Shown here piece after piece: positions 54,630-63,018 of a stretch of DNA of 64,000 nucleotides (within the stretch, counting starts at the first letter, position 1; each line of letters opens with the position of its first letter). The notes under the pieces were generated by a model. The model saw only the letters and a program-made list of their open reading frames with translations, was not told the origin of the DNA and made no database searches. Made by a program: the position numbers and the translations under genes. The stretch spans positions 35,471 through 99,470 of the forward strand of contig CAMJMR010000002.1 in the NCBI GenBank assembly GCA_946407095.1. Direction: 5' to 3'. Source of the DNA: an uncultured Selenomonadales bacterium (lineage in GTDB: Bacteria; Bacillota; Negativicutes; Selenomonadales; Selenomonadaceae).

Positions 54630-57600
54630 TCACCATGTCCGCCGCAACATCACCGATGCCGTCAAATCTTTATCGTTCTTCCCGCGCTGAACTTCAGCCT
54701 CGCCTCCAATGAACCAGCCGCTTGCGAATTCGTTTTCCCCGCGCACGCTGAATATGAAATGCGTCTTGTCGCGCTTGTTGCGGAGGCTGTAACTGCTGGA
54801 GGGGTCGCCTTCGTAGCTGATTCGCAAATCGGGGTCTGCGCCCGTGAAGCCGTGCTTGACGCCGAATCTGAACCCGAACATGCCTGTCCGATAATACCGT
54901 TTAAAGTCAAGCCCTGCCTGCGCGGCAAAGTAGGTATTGCTGCCCGCGTCGACGTGCTGATTGTAAATGCCCGCGCCGCGTTCGTTGTAGCTCTTCTGGT
55001 GCAGGTAGGACGCTTGAAAGTTCACATAGGGGCTGACGTTCCAAGTTTTCTTCGGCGTAAGGTTGTATTTGTATTCGCCGCCGACTTCGACGATGTGGCT
55101 GTTGTAGTTGGCGTTCGTCGCCAAGCCCAAGGACGCAAGCCCTCTGTGCAACGAGTTCCTTAGCTGCCCGCCGTTGACGTAAAGATAAACGTCGCTTTGC
55201 CGATTATGGTAGCCCGCGTAGAGCCCAAGGCGAGTGTCGTAGACGGTAGCCCGCGAACTGCTCACGGCGTAGCCGATTGTGCCGTACGTCGCGAAAATGC
55301 CCGCCCGCCACTTCTTGCCGAAAGGTCTGTCGTAGCCGCCCACGATAACGCTGCCGTGATAATCGGTGCCGCTGCCCAAGCTGCCCCAGTTCTTCATGTA
55401 GTTGAGCCAGAAATTATTTTCCTGCCGAGCGGGAACTTTGACGCGAACTTTCACGTCGGGCGCGGAGGTTTCGTCGTCGGCGAATTTCATCGGGCGAACG
55501 TTCACGTCGATATAATCCGTCGCGAAGTCGGGCGAAAAGACTTTATAAATGCGGTCGGAAATCATCTTGTCGACGGCGGTGCTTTGTTGCGCAACACTCA
55601 TAACCTGCGCGGAGTCATTGGAGCCGATTTGCGTCAAAGTCTTTTTGGCTTCGGGCGGAGCCAGGTTGTAAAGGTCGCGCATTTCGTCCTGCTTGCCTTC
55701 GCCTTCGAGACACTCAAGCATCTTGCCCATGGCGTTGAAAGTTTCGGATTCGCGAGAGTTCATGTCGCCCAAGTTGTTTGATTCGTAAGTAGTGACGGTC
55801 AGCGTGTTGCCGACAATGTTGCCTGTAGCGGTCATCATGGCGGAAATGGGCGCGGGGTTGCCGAGCGGGTTCCTTATCTGCCCGGCGATTGAGTTGGCGA
55901 TTAAAACGGTTTCGGTCTTGTTGGGCAGGAGGCTGTCCGTTGTGACGAGCGAGCCGTCGACGTTGGCGTTGCCGTTTACGATTATCATGCCGCCCGCGCC
56001 GCCGCTTACCTTTTGAATCGTGCCGTCGCTTACCAAGTCGCCGTTGATAATCAAATTCGTGTGCGGAGTGCCCGCGCCTATCGTGCCGTGATTGATAAGC
56101 TTGCCCGTCGTCACATCGGTGAAGCCCGCCGCGATATTGCCGCTCATGTCGTGCAAGCCGAACGTTCCGCCGTAAAGCCGCGCGCCGCGTCCCACTTCGA
56201 CGCTCAAAACGTCAGCCGCGCCCGAAAATTTCAGCGTGCCGTCGTTGACGTTGAGCTTGATATTGTCCGCGCCGCCAATGTAGCCGCCGTAGTCCATATC
56301 CGTGTTGAAGTTGATATTCGTCACGAGGTCGGGGATGTACTTCGACGCGTCAATTTCTTGCCCGCCGTATTGAATCAGCACGGGGTAGGTGAAGCCGTCG
56401 GCGGCCGTGAAGTGTTTCCAATCCGAAACGATATTGCCTTTGATTGCCGAGCCGCTGTTGAAGTTTATATTCTTGACCAGCGCGTTCTTGCCGATATAAA
56501 TCGCGTTGTCGCCGCCCGTCAAGCTGCCCGTCAAGTTGAAGCTGTCGATGAGTGCGCCGTTGAGTTCGTCGCCCGTGTAGTTGAAACCGTCCGTCATAAT
56601 CAGCGGCAAGTTGGTCGCGCCCGTGATATTCCCTGAACTGTCGACGCCGCGCAGGTAGCGCAGATAGGAGCCGCGATATTCGCCGCCCGCGCCCGGCATG
56701 TTCGAGCCGAAATTGAATTCGACGGCATTGCCCGCCGCCGCGATATTGCCGCCGATGTCAAAGGTGTGGTCGCGCCCGTAAGAGACAAGCAAGCCCTTGC
56801 CGCGCAGGCCGTTCGCCGCTATCGCCGTATCTTGCGGGAGGACGATGTGATTGTCGTAGCCGTCGACGCGAATGCCCGCCGCGCCGTCACCCGTCAAGGT
56901 TATGTCGCCGCTTTGAGTAACGTCATTTTCCGCGCCCCACACGTGCAAGCCTACTGCCAACGGCTTATCGCTCGTGAAGTCGTTTTCGTTGACGACGGTG
57001 GCGTTGCTTGCGTAAATCGACTTCCCGTAAAAGCTTTGCCTGTCGATGCGGTAGCCGATGTCCTGCAGGGCGGCAAGTTCAAGCTCGGTTAAGGTCGTGT
57101 AGTTTTTGTAGGGCAAGCCGCTCATCAAGCCTGGGATAAGTGTTTCGTTGAAGGTGGCATTAATGGGAATGCCGCTGACGCCGTCGAAGGTTGCGCCGTC
57201 CAAAACCGCCGTGACATTGTCGCCCGTGAAGTAAACCTTATCGGCAACGAAAAATCCCGCTGCGTCGGCGGAGGAGGCAAGGTCTGCGCTCGTGACGATT
57301 TGCTTGCCCTGCGCGGCGGCGTTGCCGTTGACGTCAATAAGGTGGAACGTCCAAGCTTTCGGGTCTCTCAAGTTCGCGGCGAAAGTCATTGCCTCCGAAT
57401 CAATCACGGCCTCGGCACCCAAAGCCCGTGCCATTTCCAAGCGCAAAGTTCCGACCAAATCGGCGGCCTGTTCGTTCGTCGGGAGGATTGTGCTTGCGTC
57501 GACGCTCCAGCCGTTGACAGAGCCCGCGCGGTTTGCGCCGAGGTTCTTGCCCGTCGTCATCACGCTTACGGCACTGTCGCCCAAATGAGCGGCGTTTTTC

Positions 57601-58058
57601 CGCAAGGCAACTTGAATTTCTTCCGCTGAAATTTTTTCGTCCGCCAAGCTTTGCAAGTCGTGTTCCAAAAGGGTGCGTCTGCCCTGCAACATTTGCGCCA
57701 AGTAATTATCCTTAGCGGGCGTCATGTAGCGAAAGGAAAACGTTTGTCCGTCGACAAGCGGCAAGTTGCCGCCGGTGAAGACGATTTGCCATGGCGGCTG
57801 ACTGCTTGCCCGCAAGTTGAGCACGTCTCGCCAATAAGAGGCTCCGAATTTTGCGGCATTGATTAGCGCACCGTTGAAGTTTTGCGTTGAGCTGAATTCG
57901 CCGCTGTTAAAGAATTCCATTTCGACGACGGGCAAGCCGTTCGCTTGAATGTATTCCGTCTGGGAAGCGGCAGCTTGAGCAGTCGCCGTACTCACGCCGA
58001 AGAAAATTGCAACAGCGAAGAGACGCCGCCGCGTTTCTGTCCTTGTAAACATCTCCAT
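54630..58058 (-). CDS. Autotransporter with C-terminal outer-membrane beta-barrel
   Basis: Signal peptide MEMFTRTETRRRLFAVAIFFGVSTATAQAA; beta-helix repeats; C-terminal barrel ending AEVQRGKNDKDLTASVMLRRTW. Confidence 0.85.
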   Translation of the reverse strand: MEMFTRTETRRRLFAVAIFFGVSTATAQAAASQTEYIQANGLPVVEMEFFNSGEFSSTQNFNGALINAAKFGASYWRDVLNLRASSQPPWQIVFTGGNLPLVDGQTFSFRYMTPAKDNYLAQMLQGRRTLLEHDLQSLADEKISAEEIQVALRKNAAHLGDSAVSVMTTGKNLGANRAGSVNGWSVDASTILPTNEQAADLVGTLRLEMARALGAEAVIDSEAMTFAANLRDPKAWTFHLIDVNGNAAAQGKQIVTSADLASSADAAGFFVADKVYFTGDNVTAVLDGATFDGVSGIPINATFNETLIPGLMSGLPYKNYTTLTELELAALQDIGYRIDRQSFYGKSIYASNATVVNENDFTSDKPLAVGLHVWGAENDVTQSGDITLTGDGAAGIRVDGYDNHIVLPQDTAIAANGLRGKGLLVSYGRDHTFDIGGNIAAAGNAVEFNFGSNMPGAGGEYRGSYLRYLRGVDSSGNITGATNLPLIMTDGFNYTGDELNGALIDSFNLTGSLTGGDNAIYIGKNALVKNINFNSGSAIKGNIVSDWKHFTAADGFTYPVLIQYGGQEIDASKYIPDLVTNINFNTDMDYGGYIGGADNIKLNVNDGTLKFSGAADVLSVEVGRGARLYGGTFGLHDMSGNIAAGFTDVTTGKLINHGTIGAGTPHTNLIINGDLVSDGTIQKVSGGAGGMIIVNGNANVDGSLVTTDSLLPNKTETVLIANSIAGQIRNPLGNPAPISAMMTATGNIVGNTLTVTTYESNNLGDMNSRESETFNAMGKMLECLEGEGKQDEMRDLYNLAPPEAKKTLTQIGSNDSAQVMSVAQQSTAVDKMISDRIYKVFSPDFATDYIDVNVRPMKFADDETSAPDVKVRVKVPARQENNFWLNYMKNWGSLGSGTDYHGSVIVGGYDRPFGKKWRAGIFATYGTIGYAVSSSRATVYDTRLGLYAGYHNRQSDVYLYVNGGQLRNSLHRGLASLGLATNANYNSHIVEVGGEYKYNLTPKKTWNVSPYVNFQASYLHQKSYNERGAGIYNQHVDAGSNTYFAAQAGLDFKRYYRTGMFGFRFGVKHGFTGADPDLRISYEGDPSSSYSLRNKRDKTHFIFSVRGENEFASGWFIGGEAEVQRGKNDKDLTASVMLRRTW

Positions 58059-58348
58059 TGAAGCATTTCTCCCTGTTGAGTTTTTCTCGGCCTCTGCCTG
58101 AGTCTGATTTTTCAAAAGCTTATCACAAACGCCGGCAAAAAAAAAGACGATTTGCGCGCCCAAGCCGCCCGCCACCCGATTTTTAATCAAAGTTTAATGG
58201 CGTCTTGCGTCGTTCCTCGGCGAAGAATGGTGCTAATATTCGTATATTGCGCGCGGAAAGTTTTAATCTTAGCCTAATGACAAGCAAGGTCAAAATTTGT
58301 AGAATTATCGCGACAAGACGAAGACAACGAGTCAAGGAGGGGATTGAA

Positions 58349-58447
58349 ATGCCGCTGATATTGGCACTAATCGGAATAGCCCTCGACGTTCCCAAGGAAG
58401 TAATTGTCGGCTTGTTGGCAATCTTCTTGATAAGGGAATTGACTTGA
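58349..58447 (+). CDS. Small hydrophobic membrane peptide (32 aa)
   Basis: MPLILALIGIALDVPKEVIVGLLAIFLIRELT with RBS AAGGAGGGGATTGAA-ATG. Confidence 0.5.
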   Translation: MPLILALIGIALDVPKEVIVGLLAIFLIRELT

Positions 58448-58800
58448 GTCTTCGGGCAAAGGAAGTGAACACCTTGAAAAGACTGGCAAAAGGCTTGACC
58501 GCTCTGGCGATTTGCGGCGCGCTGAATTTTGGGCTGACGACCGACGCGCAGGCAGCAGACATTGCCTCGACAGATTTAAGCGGCACCGCCTATAACGAAC
58601 TGTATTATGGACCGCCGCCGCCACCACCGCCTCCGCCGCCCGGTTACGGGTCTCCGGGTTGGGGCGCACCACCTCCGCCGCCTCCGCCTAACAGACACAA
58701 ACATCGCCACAGGATGCCGCCTCCTCCACCGCCGCTGGATTATTGGGACGACGACTACCCTCCTCCGCCGCCTCCTCCACCGCCGCCCGGCATATGGTAA
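58444..58800 (+). CDS. Secreted polyproline protein
   Basis: Signal peptide ...KRLAKGLTALAICGALNFGLTTDAQAA then (P)10, (P)7, (P)6 and (P)10 tracts. Confidence 0.7.
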   Translation: MSLRAKEVNTLKRLAKGLTALAICGALNFGLTTDAQAADIASTDLSGTAYNELYYGPPPPPPPPPPGYGSPGWGAPPPPPPPNRHKHRHRMPPPPPPLDYWDDDYPPPPPPPPPPGIW

Positions 58801-58879
58801 AGAATCTTTCTATAAAAAATAATGGAAAGTCAGCCTTAAAGCTTACTTTCCGTTTTTCAATGTTTTTGGGGGATGTGCA

Positions 58880-59179
58880 ATGAAACTCGTCGCAAAAATT
58901 TTGACGGCGCTCGCGCTGATAATCTTTTGGGCGGGCAATGTCGAAGCGACAGATTTGCAAATCGATTCGGGAAAAACTTTCGTCGAACAAAGAAGTTTGC
59001 TCCCGCCGCGACTGCGCCGACCGCAGATACCGCCGACAAGAGCTCCGCGAAAAGATTATGCACCACGCCTTCCCGTCAGACCTGCGCCGCGCCACTTGCC
59101 GAATTTACCCAAAGCAACTCACGACAAACGCGGCGGCGAAAGAAAAAAATTCGGTCCGCCACAGCCTCCCCACAGATAA
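58880..59179 (+). CDS. Secreted Pro/Arg-rich protein
   Basis: MKLVAKILTALALIIFWAGNVEA signal peptide, PPRLRRPQIPPTRAP... Confidence 0.6.
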   Translation: MKLVAKILTALALIIFWAGNVEATDLQIDSGKTFVEQRSLLPPRLRRPQIPPTRAPRKDYAPRLPVRPAPRHLPNLPKATHDKRGGERKKFGPPQPPHR

Positions 59180-59201
59180 TCTCAACAAGGAATGAACTCG
59201 C

Positions 59202-59531
59202 ATGAGAAGGTTAGCGAAAAATTTAATATTGGCGACGGCAGTTGTCAGCGCAATATTTATCGTTGACCTCTCGTCTGCAGGAGCCGCAAGCCTCCACCAA
59301 CAACCTTGCACCACAGAGAACATCGGCTTGATTGAATCGGACAACTTCCGGCAATACATGGATTTTTGGGGCAAGTTCCGCGATACGGTAATGCCCGACC
59401 CCGACGAGCCGCAGAATAACAATCCGCCTAAGGAAATGGAACGACCTAAACCTAAACCCGTAAATCCAAAAGCTCCGGAACCGACACCCAGCAAACCGCC
59501 GCACGAAGTCCGACACAGGACGGCAGATTAA
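59202..59531 (+). CDS. Secreted proline-rich protein
   Basis: MRRLAKNLILATAVVSAIFIVDLSSAGAAS signal; C-terminal PKPKPVNPKAPEPTPSKPP. Confidence 0.6.
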   Translation: MRRLAKNLILATAVVSAIFIVDLSSAGAASLHQQPCTTENIGLIESDNFRQYMDFWGKFRDTVMPDPDEPQNNNPPKEMERPKPKPVNPKAPEPTPSKPPHEVRHRTAD

Positions 59532-60064
59532 TCTTTAATCACGAAGCCGCGTTGAACTCGGCCGAAGCCGTCCTCGACGCGCAGATAATAGAACGCTTTC
59601 TTCCGATAATCGGCAACAGGATCGTTGCCGGTTTTTTCTTTGTAATGGAGCGTGTTTTCAGCGTGTGCGGACGTGAAGCCGAACAGGATTTTCAAAGGCA
59701 ACAGCTTGCCGCGGCGCGGGATAATCGAATCGTCGATGATATTCAGCGGGTAGTAAGTGCCGCCGACTTCGACCATAAGCATTGGAGTAGCCTTTCCGAC
59801 GCGCGTCCCTTCGGGCGGCATTGCCAGCGGATAATCGCCATTGGACAGCGCGATAAGCTTGCCGTCCTTTATGTAGCTCAACGCGTCCGACGGAAGGATT
59901 TCATCATGCCAACTCGGCGGCGTCGACGACTTCGGGAACAGCACGACCGCGAACGCCATCGTCATGAAGACCACCGCCGCTATGAAGTAAAACTTCAGCG
60001 AAAATTTCCGAAAGGCAGCCGTCTCCTCGTCCAAAAGCTTTTGAATTTCCCCGCGCTCGTTCAT
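59528..60064 (-). CDS. Membrane-anchored hypothetical protein
   Basis: Single TM FYFIAAVVFMTMAFAVVLF; overlaps downstream ORF start. Confidence 0.55.
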   Translation of the reverse strand: MNERGEIQKLLDEETAAFRKFSLKFYFIAAVVFMTMAFAVVLFPKSSTPPSWHDEILPSDALSYIKDGKLIALSNGDYPLAMPPEGTRVGKATPMLMVEVGGTYYPLNIIDDSIIPRRGKLLPLKILFGFTSAHAENTLHYKEKTGNDPVADYRKKAFYYLRVEDGFGRVQRGFVIKD

Positions 60065-60360
60065 CTCGGTATTTGCCCCGGAAAAATCATGCGATTGGAA
60101 TTGGCAGCAATGTCGTTGACGACGTCCTTATCGGGCTTGCCCAAAACCCAGCCCAAAGCCTTTATCTCGGCGTGTTTCGCAACTTTTTGCTCGCGCACGT
60201 CGCCCGACATGAAACAAAGCTGCTTGTAGTTTTCAAGCGCAAGATTGTAGCGCGCGGTTATCTCCTGTATCGAACGCAATTTGTTCGGCGGGTTGTGGTA
60301 ACGCTCAAGCGTCTTTTGAATGTTTTCGGGTAAGTCAGCCATTTCAAATCCTCCAATCAA
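60061..60360 (-). CDS. Hypothetical protein
   Basis: 99 aa, translationally coupled with 59528..60064. Confidence 0.55.
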   Translation of the reverse strand: MIGGFEMADLPENIQKTLERYHNPPNKLRSIQEITARYNLALENYKQLCFMSGDVREQKVAKHAEIKALGWVLGKPDKDVVNDIAANSNRMIFPGQIPR

Positions 60361-60450
60361 AATTTTTTACGTTCGAGGCTCCAAAACGTTACAGCCTAAA
60401 ATCTTGTCAAAATATCTTTCGACTATTCACTTATCGCGCTTAAATTTTTT

Positions 60451-60639
60451 CCAACTCAAATAGCCGAAAATCCCCGCTGGCCGCTTTAAAAGCGGCGGAA
60501 CAGCGGACGCGTCTCAACGTTGCGCCGATTGAAACTAATCACCCGCGCTTATACGCAATGCCTGCGCATTGCTAGCTCACTGTTTAAAATTATTCATTAC
60601 GTTTTCGTCGCCAACTCAAATAGCCGAAAATCCCCGCTG
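60451..60639. repeat. Family-2 element flanked by exact 29-bp duplication of the lgt 3' end
   Basis: CCAACTCAAATAGCCGAAAATCCCCGCTG at 60451-60479 and 60611-60639; between them CCGCTTTAAAAGCGG...CTCAACGTTGCGCC...CGCAATGCCTGCGCATTGCTAG. Confidence 0.9.
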
Positions 60640-61369
60640 CTATCGCGAAGGCAAAAACGCTCGTGACCTGCGCGGACTTAAGCACGCCGATAACTTGGCT
60701 CGTGTAGTCGCCGCGCAGAAACTCCAGGGCAAACCGCGCCGCCGCGTAAAGCATGACATACAGCGCGAAGCATTGACCCTTGACGTAATCGGTGCAACGG
60801 AAAATCAGCAACAACGCGAAAATCACGACGTCAAGCTGACATTCCCACACTTCGGCGGGGAAAAGCGGTTGCGCGCCATACGTGCGATAGGCAAGCGTCG
60901 TGTCGGGATAAATGATGCCGAAATTGCCGCCCGTCGGAGCTCCGAACGCGTCGCCGTTCAAAAGATTGGCGCATCGTCCCAAAGCTTGACCCAAAACGAT
61001 AGCGGGCGCAAGGATATCCGCCAAGTGAATCACATCGAGCCCGTGCCTTTTGGCGTAGAGCGCACCCGCCGTCACGCCCAAGATTATGCCGCCTTGAACG
61101 GCCATGCCGCCTTGCCACACATTCAAAATCTCGTCAAGGTGGTGCCGATAATAATCCCAATCGAAAAAGAAGACGTCCCAAAGCCGCGCGCCCAAAAGCC
61201 CGAAGAAGCCGCCGATTAGTCCGATGTCGATTAAAAATTTTTCGTAGCCGCGCCCGTCGACCTTCGCCATGAAGTAGCCGACACCCGTCGCCAAAAAAAT
61301 CGACAAGCTCAACACCACGCCGTAAGAGCGAATCGGGAAATCGCTAACATAAAATAAAAATTGATGCAC
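60590..61369 (-). CDS. lgt: Prolipoprotein diacylglyceryl transferase
   Basis: HQFLFYVSDFPIRSYGVVLSLSIFLATGVGYFMAK...LGRCANLLNGDAFGAPTGGNFGIIYPD. Confidence 0.93.
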   Translation of the reverse strand: MHQFLFYVSDFPIRSYGVVLSLSIFLATGVGYFMAKVDGRGYEKFLIDIGLIGGFFGLLGARLWDVFFFDWDYYRHHLDEILNVWQGGMAVQGGIILGVTAGALYAKRHGLDVIHLADILAPAIVLGQALGRCANLLNGDAFGAPTGGNFGIIYPDTTLAYRTYGAQPLFPAEVWECQLDVVIFALLLIFRCTDYVKGQCFALYVMLYAAARFALEFLRGDYTSQVIGVLKSAQVTSVFAFAIAAGIFGYLSWRRKRNE

Positions 61370-61419
61370 AACTTTCCTCCCAAGTATGTTCAAGGATTGC
61401 CGACCGCCGCGAAGTTTTT

Positions 61420-61690
61420 GGGGCGCGCATGGACGCGCGCCCGCCGGCAACAAAAACATGGAAGTTTTTTTGCCGGCACAGACGGCTTCGGGTAGACGAG
61501 ACATTTCGGCAACGACCGCTTTACGCCCCTGCGAGGGGTCTTTTCTTTTGCAACTTTTCTTTGGACAAGCAAAGAAAAGTTGATCCTAGATACAAAAATC
61601 ATTGAAACGCCGAATCGAAGGGACGAGCCCGCCGCCTTAAAGCCGAGCTGTCTTTGAGCCCTTTTGCTTAGCAAACGAAAGGGCGGCCGC
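61420..61690. repeat. Family-1 structured intergenic repeat copy I (inverted)
   Basis: GGCGCGCATGGACGCGCGCC; GCCGGCAACAAAAACATGGAAGTTTTTTTGCCGGC; CAACTTTTCTTTGGACAAGCAAAGAAAAGTTG; CCCTTTTGCTTAGCAAACGAAAGGG. Confidence 0.9.
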
Positions 61691-61774
61691 CGCAAAATTA
61701 TAACAGGCGTCGAAGGATTTTAAAAGGAATTTTAATCGGCGCGTCGAAGTCAAAATCGGCAAAGCAGGCCGGAC

Positions 61775-63001
61775 GTGAAAATTTTTCGTGGAGGGATGAG
61801 TTTGGCATTTTTTTTGATAGTGCCGAGCGTCATAATAGTCAGCATATTTTTGATACACGCGCTTGCCAAAAGATTAGGTTTGCGAATATATTACACAACG
61901 CTTGCAGCGGCGGCGGTCTTGTCGTTCATGGCGAATTACGCGGCAACACTCTGGTCGCCCGCCGTCGGCAAGGATTTTCTTTTGCGATTGGGCTTGATAA
62001 TTTTGGCGGCGTCGCTGTCGCTCACGTTTGCGAATCGCTTTCTGATAAAGCAGCAACGCGCCGAGGAAAAAAATTTTCACGAGGAAGTCAAGGCGGCTTA
62101 CGAGGCGGAAGTCAATAAAGAATCGCCGCCGCCCCCTCCGCCCATCGAGAAGTTTGAATGGGAAGAAAATCCTCCGCCAAAATATAACGAGTCGGTCCCC
62201 GCAGATGAACCCGCCGCCGTCGAAGAGCCCGAAGTAGCCGAGGCACCTGCCGAATCGCCGCAAGCCGAGCCCGTCAAAGAATCGAAGCCCTTAGAAAAAT
62301 TCCCGCTGGAAAAAGTGTTCGAGCCGCTGTCGGAAGTAAAGCACGAGGAGGCCAAGCCGCCCGTCGAAGAGCCCGAAGACAAATTCCCGCTGGAGGAGGT
62401 GTTCAAGCCGCTGGCCGAGGTCAAGCACGAGGAGGCTAAACCGCCCCCGCCCAAGCCCGCCGACTTGTTCCCGTTGCAAGAAGTTTTTCAGCCGCTGTCG
62501 ACGCTAAAACTGGACAAGCTGGAAACTTTGCCCGCCGAAGAACCAACACCCGCTAACACGGAGACGGAGGAGGCACCTTCCGAGGCGTCTGAGGAAAATG
62601 CAGACTCTCTTGACGAAACGCTTGACGATATCCTGGACAAGGCTTATAACGAGCGCGAAAAGGGTCACATCTGGCAGGCGATTGAACTTTACAAAAAAGC
62701 TCTGGAACGCTACCGCAATGACGAATACGCGCCTTTCGTGGCGATTGACTTGGGCAACATCTACAAGGAACAGGCACTCTACTCAAAGGCGATTAAAATC
62801 TACGAGGAGGCTTTGACCTTGCCGACCGTCACGCGCAACCCGTCAATCAAAAAAGAATTCGTCACCAATCTGGAATATCTGCGCATCGTCCGAGACGTGT
62901 TGCTCAAGTATCACGCGCTGTCCAAGCCCTTCGCCAAACTTTCACAGGAAATTTTGCAGGAGATTGACAGCGAATTCCAAAAGGCTCAACGCAAATTCTA
63001 G
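61775..63001 (+). CDS. Membrane-anchored TPR-containing protein with Pro/Glu-rich linker
   Basis: N-terminal TMs; repeats FPLEKVFEPLSEVKHEEAKPP; C-terminal TPR HIWQAIELYKKALERYRNDEYAPFVAIDLGNIYKEQALYSKAIKIYEEAL. Confidence 0.7.
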   Translation: MKIFRGGMSLAFFLIVPSVIIVSIFLIHALAKRLGLRIYYTTLAAAAVLSFMANYAATLWSPAVGKDFLLRLGLIILAASLSLTFANRFLIKQQRAEEKNFHEEVKAAYEAEVNKESPPPPPPIEKFEWEENPPPKYNESVPADEPAAVEEPEVAEAPAESPQAEPVKESKPLEKFPLEKVFEPLSEVKHEEAKPPVEEPEDKFPLEEVFKPLAEVKHEEAKPPPPKPADLFPLQEVFQPLSTLKLDKLETLPAEEPTPANTETEEAPSEASEENADSLDETLDDILDKAYNEREKGHIWQAIELYKKALERYRNDEYAPFVAIDLGNIYKEQALYSKAIKIYEEALTLPTVTRNPSIKKEFVTNLEYLRIVRDVLLKYHALSKPFAKLSQEILQEIDSEFQKAQRKF

Positions 63002-63018
63002 ACAATGGAGGTATTTGA

